Source of the DNA: Ardenticatenaceae bacterium
GTDB taxonomy: Bacteria; Chloroflexota; Anaerolineae; Promineifilales; Promineifilaceae
Direction: 5' to 3'
DNA length: 40,184 bases
Assembly: GCA_020634215.1 (NCBI GenBank)
Contig: JACKCD010000056.1
Span: forward strand, 1 to 40,184
Position 1 is the first letter of the stretch; each line of letters begins with the position of its first letter. Of this stretch, positions 8,483 through 16,300 are shown in pieces. The position numbers and the translations under genes were made by a program. Below the pieces are notes generated by a model, which searched no databases, had not been told where the DNA came from, and saw only the letters and a list, made by a program, of their open reading frames with translations.

Positions 8483-9903
8483 CGCGGGCACGCATCATGG
8501 GGGCGCGGTATCCCTACTACCTGCTAGCTGACTCCAAAGCGGGGCAGTTGAAGGAAGCAGAAATCACGCGCACCGCTCCCGCCATCACCCCCACCTATGG
8601 CAGCATTCGCCACGGCTTTGTCTATGAGCGCGTTCCCCACATCACCCTCAAATCCATTGCCAACAACGCCGAAATTGATGTGATTTGGGAAAAGTATCAG
8701 GCCACGCTGGAGCCGCTGCGCCAGGAATTGAATACGGTAATCAGCCAGCAATGGTCAGTCATTGGTAAAGGCAAGCGACCCTTTAAGCCATTAGAAGAGT
8801 GGGAAATACCGCGTGAGTGGCAGGACAATTGGCCGGATGAGGCGAAGCCCTGGCACAGCCGCTGGTGGGAAGCCCGCATTGCCCGCCAGCGGGAAATAGA
8901 CGCTTCCATTGCCGCCAAGGCGGATCAGGAGTTCCTGTATGACAAGCCATATGAAGACAAAAGCACGGTGCGGGTGGCTGGCCCGTTCACCGTCGAAAGC
9001 CTTTCGCCCCACCGCATTTTGGCGGTGGATGAGCAGGATGATCTGATTGAGCGCGGCACCTACGGCAGCGGCGAGAATTTCCTGGCCGAAGCAGGGGGTG
9101 GCTATCAATCGGCGGCGGAAGCGGCCGACTTTGCCAGCGTCATTTTGGAAAACCTGCGTACCGCTGGGGTGCAGCAAGCCCACAAGGCGGATCGGATTCG
9201 CTTTACGGCGTTGAGTGGCTGGCCCGGTAACTATATTTGCGCCGAGGGGCGATATGTGGAGGGGGAAAGCGGCAAGGAGCGACGCGCTGGGGTGTTTATT
9301 GGCCCAGAATTTGGCACGGTGTCGCGGCCAGACCTGGTGGCGGCGGCTCGTGAGGCGGGGGATGCGGGTTTTGATGTGCTGATTGCCTGCGCGTTTAACT
9401 ATGATGCTCATTCGGCGGAGTTTGAGAAGCTGGGGCGGATTCCGGTGTTGAAGGCGCGAATGAATGCGGATCTGCATATGGCGGGTGATTTGGCGAATAC
9501 GGGGGCGGGGAATTTGTTTGTGATCTTTGGGGAGCCGGATATTGAGATTTTGGCGGCGGCGGAGGGGCAGATTCAGGTGCAGATTCATGGGGTGGATGTT
9601 TTTCATCCGCAGTCGGGGGAGGTGCATTCTTCGGGGCCGGAGGGGATTGCGTGCTGGTTTATTGATACGGATTATAACGAGGAGAGTTTTTTTGTACGTC
9701 AGGCGTATTTTCTGGGGGCGAATGATCCGTATAGGGCGTTGAAGACGACGCTGCGGGCGGAGATTGATGAGGAGGCGTGGGAGAGTTTGCATAGTGCGGT
9801 GTCGCGTCCGTTTGTGAGGCCGAAAAACGGCCGTATTGCGGTGAAGGTGATTAATCATTTGGGGGATGAGGTGATGAAGGTGTTTAGTGTGGGGTCTGTG
9901 TAG
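8467..9903 (+). CDS. Type III-like DNA methyltransferase, C-terminal part (frameshifted)
   Basis: This 478-residue frame opens with GTG at 8467, overlapping the end of the previous frame by 16 bp. It continues the methylase directly (ALALARARIMGARYPYYLLADS). No catalytic motif is in this half; it is the long C-terminal domain of large Mod proteins. GTG could serve as a re-initiation start, giving a two-chain enzyme, but a frameshift in one long gene of about 960 residues is simpler. The last 500 bp use many G-ended codons (gcg, ggg, ttg). Only a near-copy of the host palindrome is found (about 9825). REP units follow directly. Confidence 0.8.
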   Translation: MALALARARIMGARYPYYLLADSKAGQLKEAEITRTAPAITPTYGSIRHGFVYERVPHITLKSIANNAEIDVIWEKYQATLEPLRQELNTVISQQWSVIGKGKRPFKPLEEWEIPREWQDNWPDEAKPWHSRWWEARIARQREIDASIAAKADQEFLYDKPYEDKSTVRVAGPFTVESLSPHRILAVDEQDDLIERGTYGSGENFLAEAGGGYQSAAEAADFASVILENLRTAGVQQAHKADRIRFTALSGWPGNYICAEGRYVEGESGKERRAGVFIGPEFGTVSRPDLVAAAREAGDAGFDVLIACAFNYDAHSAEFEKLGRIPVLKARMNADLHMAGDLANTGAGNLFVIFGEPDIEILAAAEGQIQVQIHGVDVFHPQSGEVHSSGPEGIACWFIDTDYNEESFFVRQAYFLGANDPYRALKTTLRAEIDEEAWESLHSAVSRPFVRPKNGRIAVKVINHLGDEVMKVFSVGSV

Positions 9904-9917
9904 TGGGGTGGAGGTGA

Positions 9918-9937
9918 GGCGATGAATCGCCTACTAC
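9918..9937. repeat. REP unit after methylase
   Basis: Hairpin GGCGATGAATCGCC followed by CTAC TAC, inverted relative to the left-hand units. Confidence 0.85.
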
Positions 9938-9972
9938 GTATTGTTTTTGTAGTAGGAACTTGAGTGCCTTTG

Positions 9973-9992
9973 GGCGATGAATCGCCTACTAC
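9973..9992. repeat. REP unit before helicase
   Basis: The same 20-bp sequence as at 9918-9937, in the same direction. A lone GTAGTAGG stub between them (about 9949-9956) suggests a decayed partner. It ends 12 bp before the helicase start. Confidence 0.85.
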
Positions 9993-10004
9993 GGGATAGA
10001 TAGT

Positions 10005-12077
10005 ATGATGGAATTTCGGATTGCGAATACGTTTCAGGATAGTTTGTTGCGGTTGGCGGGGCAGGAGCAGAAGATGGTGAAAACGGCCGTTTTTGACCTG
10101 CAAATCAACCCGGCTCACCCCAGCTTGCAGCTTCATCGGCTGGAGCGAGCCAAAGACCCTGATTTTTGGTCGGCTCGTGTGAGCAGCGATATTCGTATCA
10201 TTTTGCACCGTACCCAAACCTCGCTTTTGCTCTGCTACGTTGCTCACCATGACAACGCCTATGATTGGGCGATGCGACGCAAAATTGAGCGGCATCCACG
10301 CACTGGGGCGGCGCAGTTGGTGGAAATTCGGGAGCGGATTGAAGAGATTCCGGTTTACAAAACAGTGGAAGTGACCGTGCCAGTTGATAAACCGCTGCTT
10401 TTTGCTCACCTGAGTGAGGACACATTACTGGGGTATGGGGTTCCCGAAGAATGGCTGCGCGATGTGCGACAAGCGAATGAGGACAGCCTGTTTGATTTTT
10501 TGGTAGATCATTTGCCGCAGGAATCGGCCGAAGCACTGCTGGAGCTGGCGACAGGCAATACGCCAGCCCCAACCGTAACGCTGCCAACCCATGCCGATCC
10601 ATTTGCCCATCCCGATGCTCAGCGCCGCTTCCGGGTGATGGCAAATGTTGAGGCTTTGGAACGGGCACTGGAATATCCGTGGGAAAAGTGGACGGTTTTT
10701 CTACACCCAGAGCAAACACATTTGGTGGAACGATCATACCAGGGGCCAGCACGGGTTTCGGGGTCGGCTGGCACGGGCAAAACGGTGGTAGCCCTGCACC
10801 GAGCGGTGTTTTTGGCGCGGCAGCACCCTGAGGCGCAGATTGTGGTGACCACTTTTTCGGTGGCGTTAGCCAATGCGCTCAACGTGAAGCTGCTGCGACT
10901 GGTGGGGAATGAACGCCACATCCGCGACCGCATTCAAATTCATTCGATGACGGAATTGGGTGGAGATTTGTATGCGGAACGGTTTGGCACACCCCGGATT
11001 GTTTCGGCAGAGTGGCTGCATGGGACGTTGGCGACAGCGGGAACGGCCGTTGCTGGACAATCATTCAGCCTACCATTTCTCATGGCTGAATGGAGCCATG
11101 TGGTTGATGGATGGCAGTTGGACACGTGGGAAGCGTATGAACAGGTGCCACGGCTGGGGCGCAAGACGCGGCTGGGACACAAACAGCGGGAACAGCTATG
11201 GACGGTTTTTGCCCAAGTACGAGCCCGGTTGGCTGAGGAAGGGTTGGTGACTTGGCCGCAGGTGTATCGGCGGGTGGCTGAGGCTTTGATGGGGGATGAT
11301 AAACGGCCGTTTGATTTTGCCATAGTGGATGAATCGCAAGATTTGAGCGTGGCCGAGCTGCGTTTTGTGGCAGCTTTAGGAAGCCATCGCCTCGACAGTC
11401 TCTTTTTTGCGGGCGACCTGGGGCAGCGTATTTTTCAGCAGCCGTTTTCCTGGAAAACATTGGGGGTTGACGTGCGTGGTCGCTCATATACGCTCAACAT
11501 CAACTATCGCACCAGCCATCAAATTCGTCAGCAGGCAGATCGGCTGCTGCCGCTTACCATTGCAGATGTGGATGGGAACGTGGAAAAGCGACAGGGGACG
11601 ATCTCGGTGTTTAATGGGCCTGTACCCACAATTGATATTTTTGCAGAGGCTGCAGATGAGATGGAAGGTGTGGCAACATGGCTAGCAGCACGGTTAGCCG
11701 AAGGGATTCAGCCGGAGGAAATTGGGGTGTTTGTGCGGGCGGAAGCGCAGTTGGAACGGGCGGAAACGGCCGTTGGGCAAGCAGGCGCACATGCCACACG
11801 GTTAGATAACAAGGTGGCTCCACCTAAAGGCAAAGTTGCTATTAGCACCATGCATCTGGCAAAGGGTCTTGAATTTAAGGCTGTTGTGGTGATGGCATGT
11901 GATGATGAAATTTTGCCACTGCAAAGCCGCATTGAAACGGCGTCAGACATGGTTGATTTGGAAGATGTTTATAATACGGAACGACATTTGCTGTATGTGG
12001 CGTGTACGCGGGCACGGGAACATTTGTTTGTTTCTGGGGTTGATCCAGCTTCGGAGTTTTTGGATGATTTAGGTTGA
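10005..12077 (+). CDS. UvrD-like helicase with N-terminal RelE/ParE-like domain
   Basis: A 690-residue SF1 helicase. Walker A is GSAGTGKTVVALH near residue 252 and Walker B DFAIVDESQD near 437. INYRTSHQIRQQADRLLP (about 500), ISTMHLAKGLEFKAVV (about 612) and LLYVACTRAREHLF (about 662) complete motifs IV-VI. The first 95 residues look like a RelE/ParE-fold protein (NPAHPSLQLHRLERAKDPDFWSARVSSDIRIILHR, then LLLCYVAHHDNAYDWA). That is the usual order of a RelE core, here fused to the helicase. It is co-directional with the restriction and methylase genes and closes the cassette, so a defence or DNA-processing role is inferred. Four AACGGCCGTT copies show it is better adapted to this genome than res or mod. 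Confidence 0.85.
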   Translation: MMEFRIANTFQDSLLRLAGQEQKMVKTAVFDLQINPAHPSLQLHRLERAKDPDFWSARVSSDIRIILHRTQTSLLLCYVAHHDNAYDWAMRRKIERHPRTGAAQLVEIRERIEEIPVYKTVEVTVPVDKPLLFAHLSEDTLLGYGVPEEWLRDVRQANEDSLFDFLVDHLPQESAEALLELATGNTPAPTVTLPTHADPFAHPDAQRRFRVMANVEALERALEYPWEKWTVFLHPEQTHLVERSYQGPARVSGSAGTGKTVVALHRAVFLARQHPEAQIVVTTFSVALANALNVKLLRLVGNERHIRDRIQIHSMTELGGDLYAERFGTPRIVSAEWLHGTLATAGTAVAGQSFSLPFLMAEWSHVVDGWQLDTWEAYEQVPRLGRKTRLGHKQREQLWTVFAQVRARLAEEGLVTWPQVYRRVAEALMGDDKRPFDFAIVDESQDLSVAELRFVAALGSHRLDSLFFAGDLGQRIFQQPFSWKTLGVDVRGRSYTLNINYRTSHQIRQQADRLLPLTIADVDGNVEKRQGTISVFNGPVPTIDIFAEAADEMEGVATWLAARLAEGIQPEEIGVFVRAEAQLERAETAVGQAGAHATRLDNKVAPPKGKVAISTMHLAKGLEFKAVVVMACDDEILPLQSRIETASDMVDLEDVYNTERHLLYVACTRAREHLFVSGVDPASEFLDDLG

Positions 12078-12092
12078 TGCGGAGATTTAATG

Positions 12093-12112
12093 GGCGATAA
12101 ATCGCCTACTAC
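12093..12112. repeat. REP unit after helicase
   Basis: GGCGATAAATCGCC plus CTACTAC, 16 bp after the helicase stop and just before the IS110 insertion. It is the last of the REP copies in the cassette. Confidence 0.85.
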
Positions 12113-12145
12113 GGTCATTTTCTGGTAGAGATACCGTGATAAAAG

Positions 12146-13132
12146 TCAAGCAGTAACTTGCAGATTAAGAAGATAATCGGGGTCAAACGGCCGTTTGGAT
12201 TTCAAAACACCAAAGGCTAAATGAACCAGTTTACGCATAACAGCCCCAACAATGGTCATGCGACTTTTACCCTTGTCTTGGAGACGAGTCACGAGGGATC
12301 GGATCACGGGGTTGCAGCGCATAGCAGAAAGGGATGGCATGTAAAAGGTGGTTCGGAAATGGACATTGCCCGTTTTCACCAGACGACCAGGCCGATGAAT
12401 AGAAGAGCCCGAATCATGCTGGCGCGGGGTCAAGCCAGCATAGGCAGCTAACTGGCTCGCTGACTCAAAGCGAGCCACGTCCGGGACTTCAGCCATAAAT
12501 TTGGCCGCAGTGAGGTCACCAATGCCAGGGATCGAGGTCAGCAACGCTTTCTGTTGCCGCAGGTCAGGGTCTTGGTCGATGATTTTTTGCATCTCAGCTT
12601 CAATCGCCTCGATTTGCTTGTCGAGAAAAGCAATGTGTTCTTGGATGGCCGTCAGGACAGTTTCTGAGGTCAAACCAGACTCAAGCCGATTGAGTTCGCG
12701 GGTACGGTCGGTTTTCAATGTCTCTAAACGGCGGCCGAGAGCTTGCAACTCCCGTATTTCGCTCGTTGGTGGTGTCCAGAAAGCTGGTTTCTGGGTCGCA
12801 CAAAAATGAGCAATCAGCTTCGCATCTTGACGGTCAGTCTTGTTGCGTGAGAGTTGACTTTGACCATACGCTTTAATACGCGCTGGGTTGACGACACTCA
12901 CGCGATAACCACGCTCGTGTAGGTCAAAAGCAACGCCTTCGCCATAGCGACCGGTTGCTTCAAGGCAGACAGGGATTTCTTGGGCTTTGTGCTTCTTGAG
13001 CCATTTGGCTAGCCGCCGCCAGCCATCTTTCTCGTTGGCAAAGGTGGCGACTTTATACGCTTTTGTCGTCGCTATCAAGGCGACATCGAGCTTCGCTTTA
13101 GACACATCAATTCCGAGGGCTTCAAATAACAT
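12146..13132 (-). CDS. IS110-family transposase (DEDD + serine recombinase)
   Basis: A 328-residue recombinase. The N-terminal RuvC-like DEDD domain shows LGIDVSK (Asp 9), CLEATGRY and NKTDRQDAKLIA. A coiled-coil linker follows (residues about 150-195). The C-terminal Transposase_20 domain contains LTSIPGIGDLTAA and AYAGLTPRQHDSGSSIHRPGRLVKTGN, with the likely catalytic Ser in that segment. I choose ATG at 13132 because AAGGA (13145-13141) precedes it by eight bases; an ATG seven codons upstream is less likely. The enzyme should use the RNA encoded upstream to pair donor and target DNA. The frame is complete, so the element may be active. The stop codon overlaps the inner inverted repeat. Confidence 0.93.
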   Translation of the reverse strand: MLFEALGIDVSKAKLDVALIATTKAYKVATFANEKDGWRRLAKWLKKHKAQEIPVCLEATGRYGEGVAFDLHERGYRVSVVNPARIKAYGQSQLSRNKTDRQDAKLIAHFCATQKPAFWTPPTSEIRELQALGRRLETLKTDRTRELNRLESGLTSETVLTAIQEHIAFLDKQIEAIEAEMQKIIDQDPDLRQQKALLTSIPGIGDLTAAKFMAEVPDVARFESASQLAAYAGLTPRQHDSGSSIHRPGRLVKTGNVHFRTTFYMPSLSAMRCNPVIRSLVTRLQDKGKSRMTIVGAVMRKLVHLAFGVLKSKRPFDPDYLLNLQVTA

Positions 13133-13153
13133 GGTTTTTTTCCTTTGGCTCAT

Positions 13154-13340
13154 TTTCTATCCGTCGAATTGTCTTGCTCATTCAAGCTCATCCTGCTTGG
13201 TTAGGGGCTTTAGATACCGTCCATTCTCCTGATAGAAAGGATGGCAGGGGTGTTAATCTCTACCACGAGTTGCAGCACTTAAGACGCAAACGAACATCTC
13301 CCTGCCGTATGAGACATAATTCGCATGCTTGAATTATCCC
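13154..13340 (-). ncRNA. Candidate IS110 bridge RNA
   Basis: In the noncoding end before the transposase, read on the minus strand, there are three structures. (1) A 5' hairpin ATAATTC/GAATTAT (13337-13331 with 13322-13316). (2) A target loop closed by GGCAGGG/CCCTGCC (13306-13300 with 13249-13243) plus TGTT/AACA. Inside it are TTTGCGTCT (13290-13282), identical to the left target, and TGGTAGAGA (13265-13257), complementary to the right target. (3) A donor loop closed by TTTCTATC/GATAGAAA (13238-13231 with 13161-13154). It contains ACGGTATCT (13220-13212), identical to the element end plus core, and GCAAG (13177-13173), a weak candidate for the other donor guide. Size and order resemble the IS621-type bridge RNA. 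Confidence 0.85.
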
Positions 13341-13356
13341 TCACTTTTATCATACA

Positions 13357-13380
13357 AGACGCAAAATTTTGCGTCTCTAC
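13357..13380. repeat. Remaining part of the 28-bp palindromic IS110 target
   Basis: AGACGCAAAATTTTGCGTCT (13357-13376) is a perfect palindrome. With GTAG from 12125-12128 on the far side of the IS and CTAC at 13377-13380, it forms a 28-bp palindrome of the REP kind. It lies four bases beyond the dnaE stop and may have served as a dnaE transcription-end hairpin; no T-run follows it now. Confidence 0.85.
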
Positions 13381-13383
13381 CCT

Positions 13384-16300
13384 TTAAACCGCATAGACCC
13401 GCAAAATGCCGGGGAGCCGTTCAATTTGGTCAACGAGTTCGGTTGAATAGCAGGTGGTATGATCGGGAAAGTCTATGGCCAGGGGCTGTCCCGCCAGCCG
13501 CAGGCGGATTTGGTCGTCCCCCTGCTGTGCCTGCGCCAGTTTAACGGTTTGGCGGAAGGCGTGGTGCCAGTTGCCCACGGGTTTGACTTCGACGATGATG
13601 AGTTTGTGCTTGCCGTTGGAACGGCCGTTTATCCCCCCATGCTTCTCTCCAAAAACCAGCGGCGTGGGGGGTGGAGCAACGACCGGTTCAGGCTCGGCTT
13701 TTGGAGGTGGCGTAGGTTGTGCTACTGGCATTGCCACGTCCGCTTCTTCAAAATTGGGGGGCGGCGGGGGGGTGATATAGCCATTGGTCGGTTCGGCAAC
13801 GACAGGGGCGGGTCTGGCGGTTCCGTTGCCATTGGTGGGGGGCGGCGGGGGAGCAGAACGGCCGTTTGTCGGCATCTCCATCATCTCCTCCTCAAAACCA
13901 TAATCCCAATCATCCGTTGCCATTGGCGCATCAGCCGCCTGCGCCGTTTCCACCTTGGTTTGCACCCGGTCTACAATGATATTAGCCTGGTCATCTTTGG
14001 TCTGCACCTTGCCCGTCACCAGCATCACCTGATCCACCTGCACCTCATTCCGCACCTCGCGCCAGGTGCGCGGGAAGAAAACGACCTCGATTTTGTGGTC
14101 TAAATCTTCCAGCGTGCCAAACGCCATCGGGTCGCCTTTTTTAGTGGTCAGGGTGCGAAGCTGGCTGATCATGCCCGCCAGCTTGACCTGCTTGCCGCTC
14201 CAGTTTACGTCAATGTCGCCAATTTTGGTGCTGGTGTGGGTTTCAAGGATGGCTAACGGCCGTTCCAGCGGATGCTCCGACACATGCACCCCCAACGCCT
14301 CTTTCTCCCATTCCAGCAGGGCTTTGTGTTCCAGCTTTTTGTAGTCGCCGTCGGCCGGCAGCAAATCCACCTTCATTTTCAGCGATGGCCCCGACAAGGA
14401 TCCAAACAGGCTCATCTGGCCCGCCGCTGCCGCCGAATGCGTGTTGCTGCTGTAGCTCACCAGCCGATCCAGCCCCTCCAAAAGTTGGTCGGGCTGTCCC
14501 CAAGCGTCAAAGGCGCGTGCCTTGATGACAAATTCCAGTGCCCGTTTGCCCACACGGCGCAAATCTACTCGGTCGCACAGGTCTTGGAGGGAGGAAAAAC
14601 GGCCGTTTGCCTCCCGCTCCTCCAGCAGCAAATTCAGCGCCCCTTCACCCGCGTTTTTCACCGCCCCCAACCCAAAGCGAATCCGCGACCGCTCCCCGTC
14701 CTCAATGGTAAAGTCCAGCCCCGATAAGTTGACATCGGGTGGGGCAATGTCAATACCCAAATTTTTCGCCTCGGCAAAATACCGCCGCACCTTGTCAGTA
14801 TTGTCCCGCTCCACCGAAAGCATGGCCGTCAAATATTCTACCGGGTAATGCGCCTTCAAAAACGCCGTCTGGCACGTCACTTTGGCATAAGATGCTGCAT
14901 GGCCTTTTGGAAACCCATAGCGTGCAAAAAACTCAATATCTCCCCAAATCGCCTCGCAAACCTCTACCGTTACGCCTCGTGCAACCGCCCCCTCAGTAAA
15001 CTTAGCCTTATGCTCCTCCATCAACGCTTTCTTTTTCTTTGCAACCGCCTTACGGATCATATCAGCATCACCTGGAGCGTAGCCTGCTAATTGCGAAGCA
15101 ATCCGTATGATTTGTTCCTGATATACGATGATCCCGTAAGTATCCTTTAAAATAGGCGCAAGAGCTGGTGTATGATATTCAACAATATCTTTGTTTTCAT
15201 AAATAGCCGAATGCATACGACGAATGTATTCGGGAATGTTTTCCATTGGCCCAGGACGATAAAGCGAAATAGCGGCCACAATGTGGTCAAAACGACGCGG
15301 CCGCATTTCTATCATCAACCGCTTCATCCCCGCCCCCTCCACCTGGAAAATCCCTGCCACGTCTCCACGTTCCAGCATATCAAACAACTTTTTCGGATCT
15401 TTAGACGGGTCTGGCCCCACATGCCCCTCGTCATAGGGAATGTTGTCCATGGTGTAGCTGATGCCGTGCCGCTCCTCAATCAGCCGCGCCGCCCGCCGCA
15501 TCACCGTCAGCGTACTCAGCCCCAAAAAGTCCACCTTCAGCAGCCCAATGGACTCTACAACCTCCATCGGCCACTGCGTCACCCTGTCCACCCCGCCCAG
15601 CCCTTCGTCGCCGCTGGTCGGTTTGTTTAGCGGCACATACGCCTGCAAGGGTTTGTCGGAAATGATGACCCCGGCGGCGTGGCTGGAGGCGTGGCGCGAA
15701 ACCCCTTCCAAATTTCGCGCCGTGTCCAGCAGCGTACGGATTTGCTCCTCGGCTTTGTAGCGCGTTTCCAATTCCGATGAATAAAATTCGTGGTCATTGT
15801 CCAACACATTTTCAATTTTGACCGGTTTGCCGGGGATAGCTGGTACCAGTCGCGCCACCGCATCCACCTCTGGCAGCGGCATATCCAGCGCCCGCCCCAC
15901 GTCCCGAATGGCCGCCCGTGCGCCCATCGTCCCAAAGGTGATGATTTGCGCCACCTTTTCCCGCCCATAGCGACGTTGGGCATAGGCCACCATTTGCGGC
16001 CGCACGTCATCGGGGTAATCGAGGTCAATATCGGGCATAGAAACGCGGCCGGGGTTGAGAAACCGTTCAAAAATCAGATCGTTTTCTAAAGGATCAATGC
16101 CTGTTATACCAAGCGTATAGCCAACGACTGATCCAGAGGCTGAACCTCGTGTATTCCACCAAATATCGTGTTTTTTCCACTCGCTGTAGCTGTCGTAGGG
16201 AAAGGGGTCTTGATTGGCTTCCCACCAGGCATCACTACGTACTGCCCATTCACATAAATCCCAAACGATGAGAAAGTACGTTTCAAATCCCATGCGGCTA

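Larger units (their letters stand above)
12131..13356 (-). mobile_element. IS110-family insertion sequence with readable ends
   Basis: The left outer flank is GTAG-AG (12125-12130). The right outer flank is AG followed by ACGCAAAATTTTGCGTCTCTAC (13357-13380 with the core). Joining the flanks through one AG core rebuilds a perfect 28-bp palindrome, so the element boundaries are 12131-13356 with a duplicated AG (CT on the element's coding strand). TGATAAAAGT (12137-12146) and its inverse ACTTTTATCA (13343-13352) lie just inside the ends. A CT core and a noncoding region before the transposase are typical of IS110-type elements. The transposase carries one AACGGCCGTT (12186), so the element is not a very recent arrival, or it picked the motif up here. 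Confidence 0.88.

Noticed and set aside
8791..9858. Long open frame on the minus strand (355 codons)
   Set aside because: It lies opposite the methylase C-terminal part, is full of Arg/His/Pro, and has no recognisable domain; a compositional shadow.
13357..13376. Palindrome as an inverted-repeat end of the IS
   Set aside because: It rebuilds a complete 28-bp palindrome only when the IS is removed, so it is target DNA, not element DNA.
13459..14103. Plus-strand frame of 214 codons opposite dnaE
   Set aside because: A low-complexity Gly/Arg/His shadow of the Pro-rich DnaE linker.
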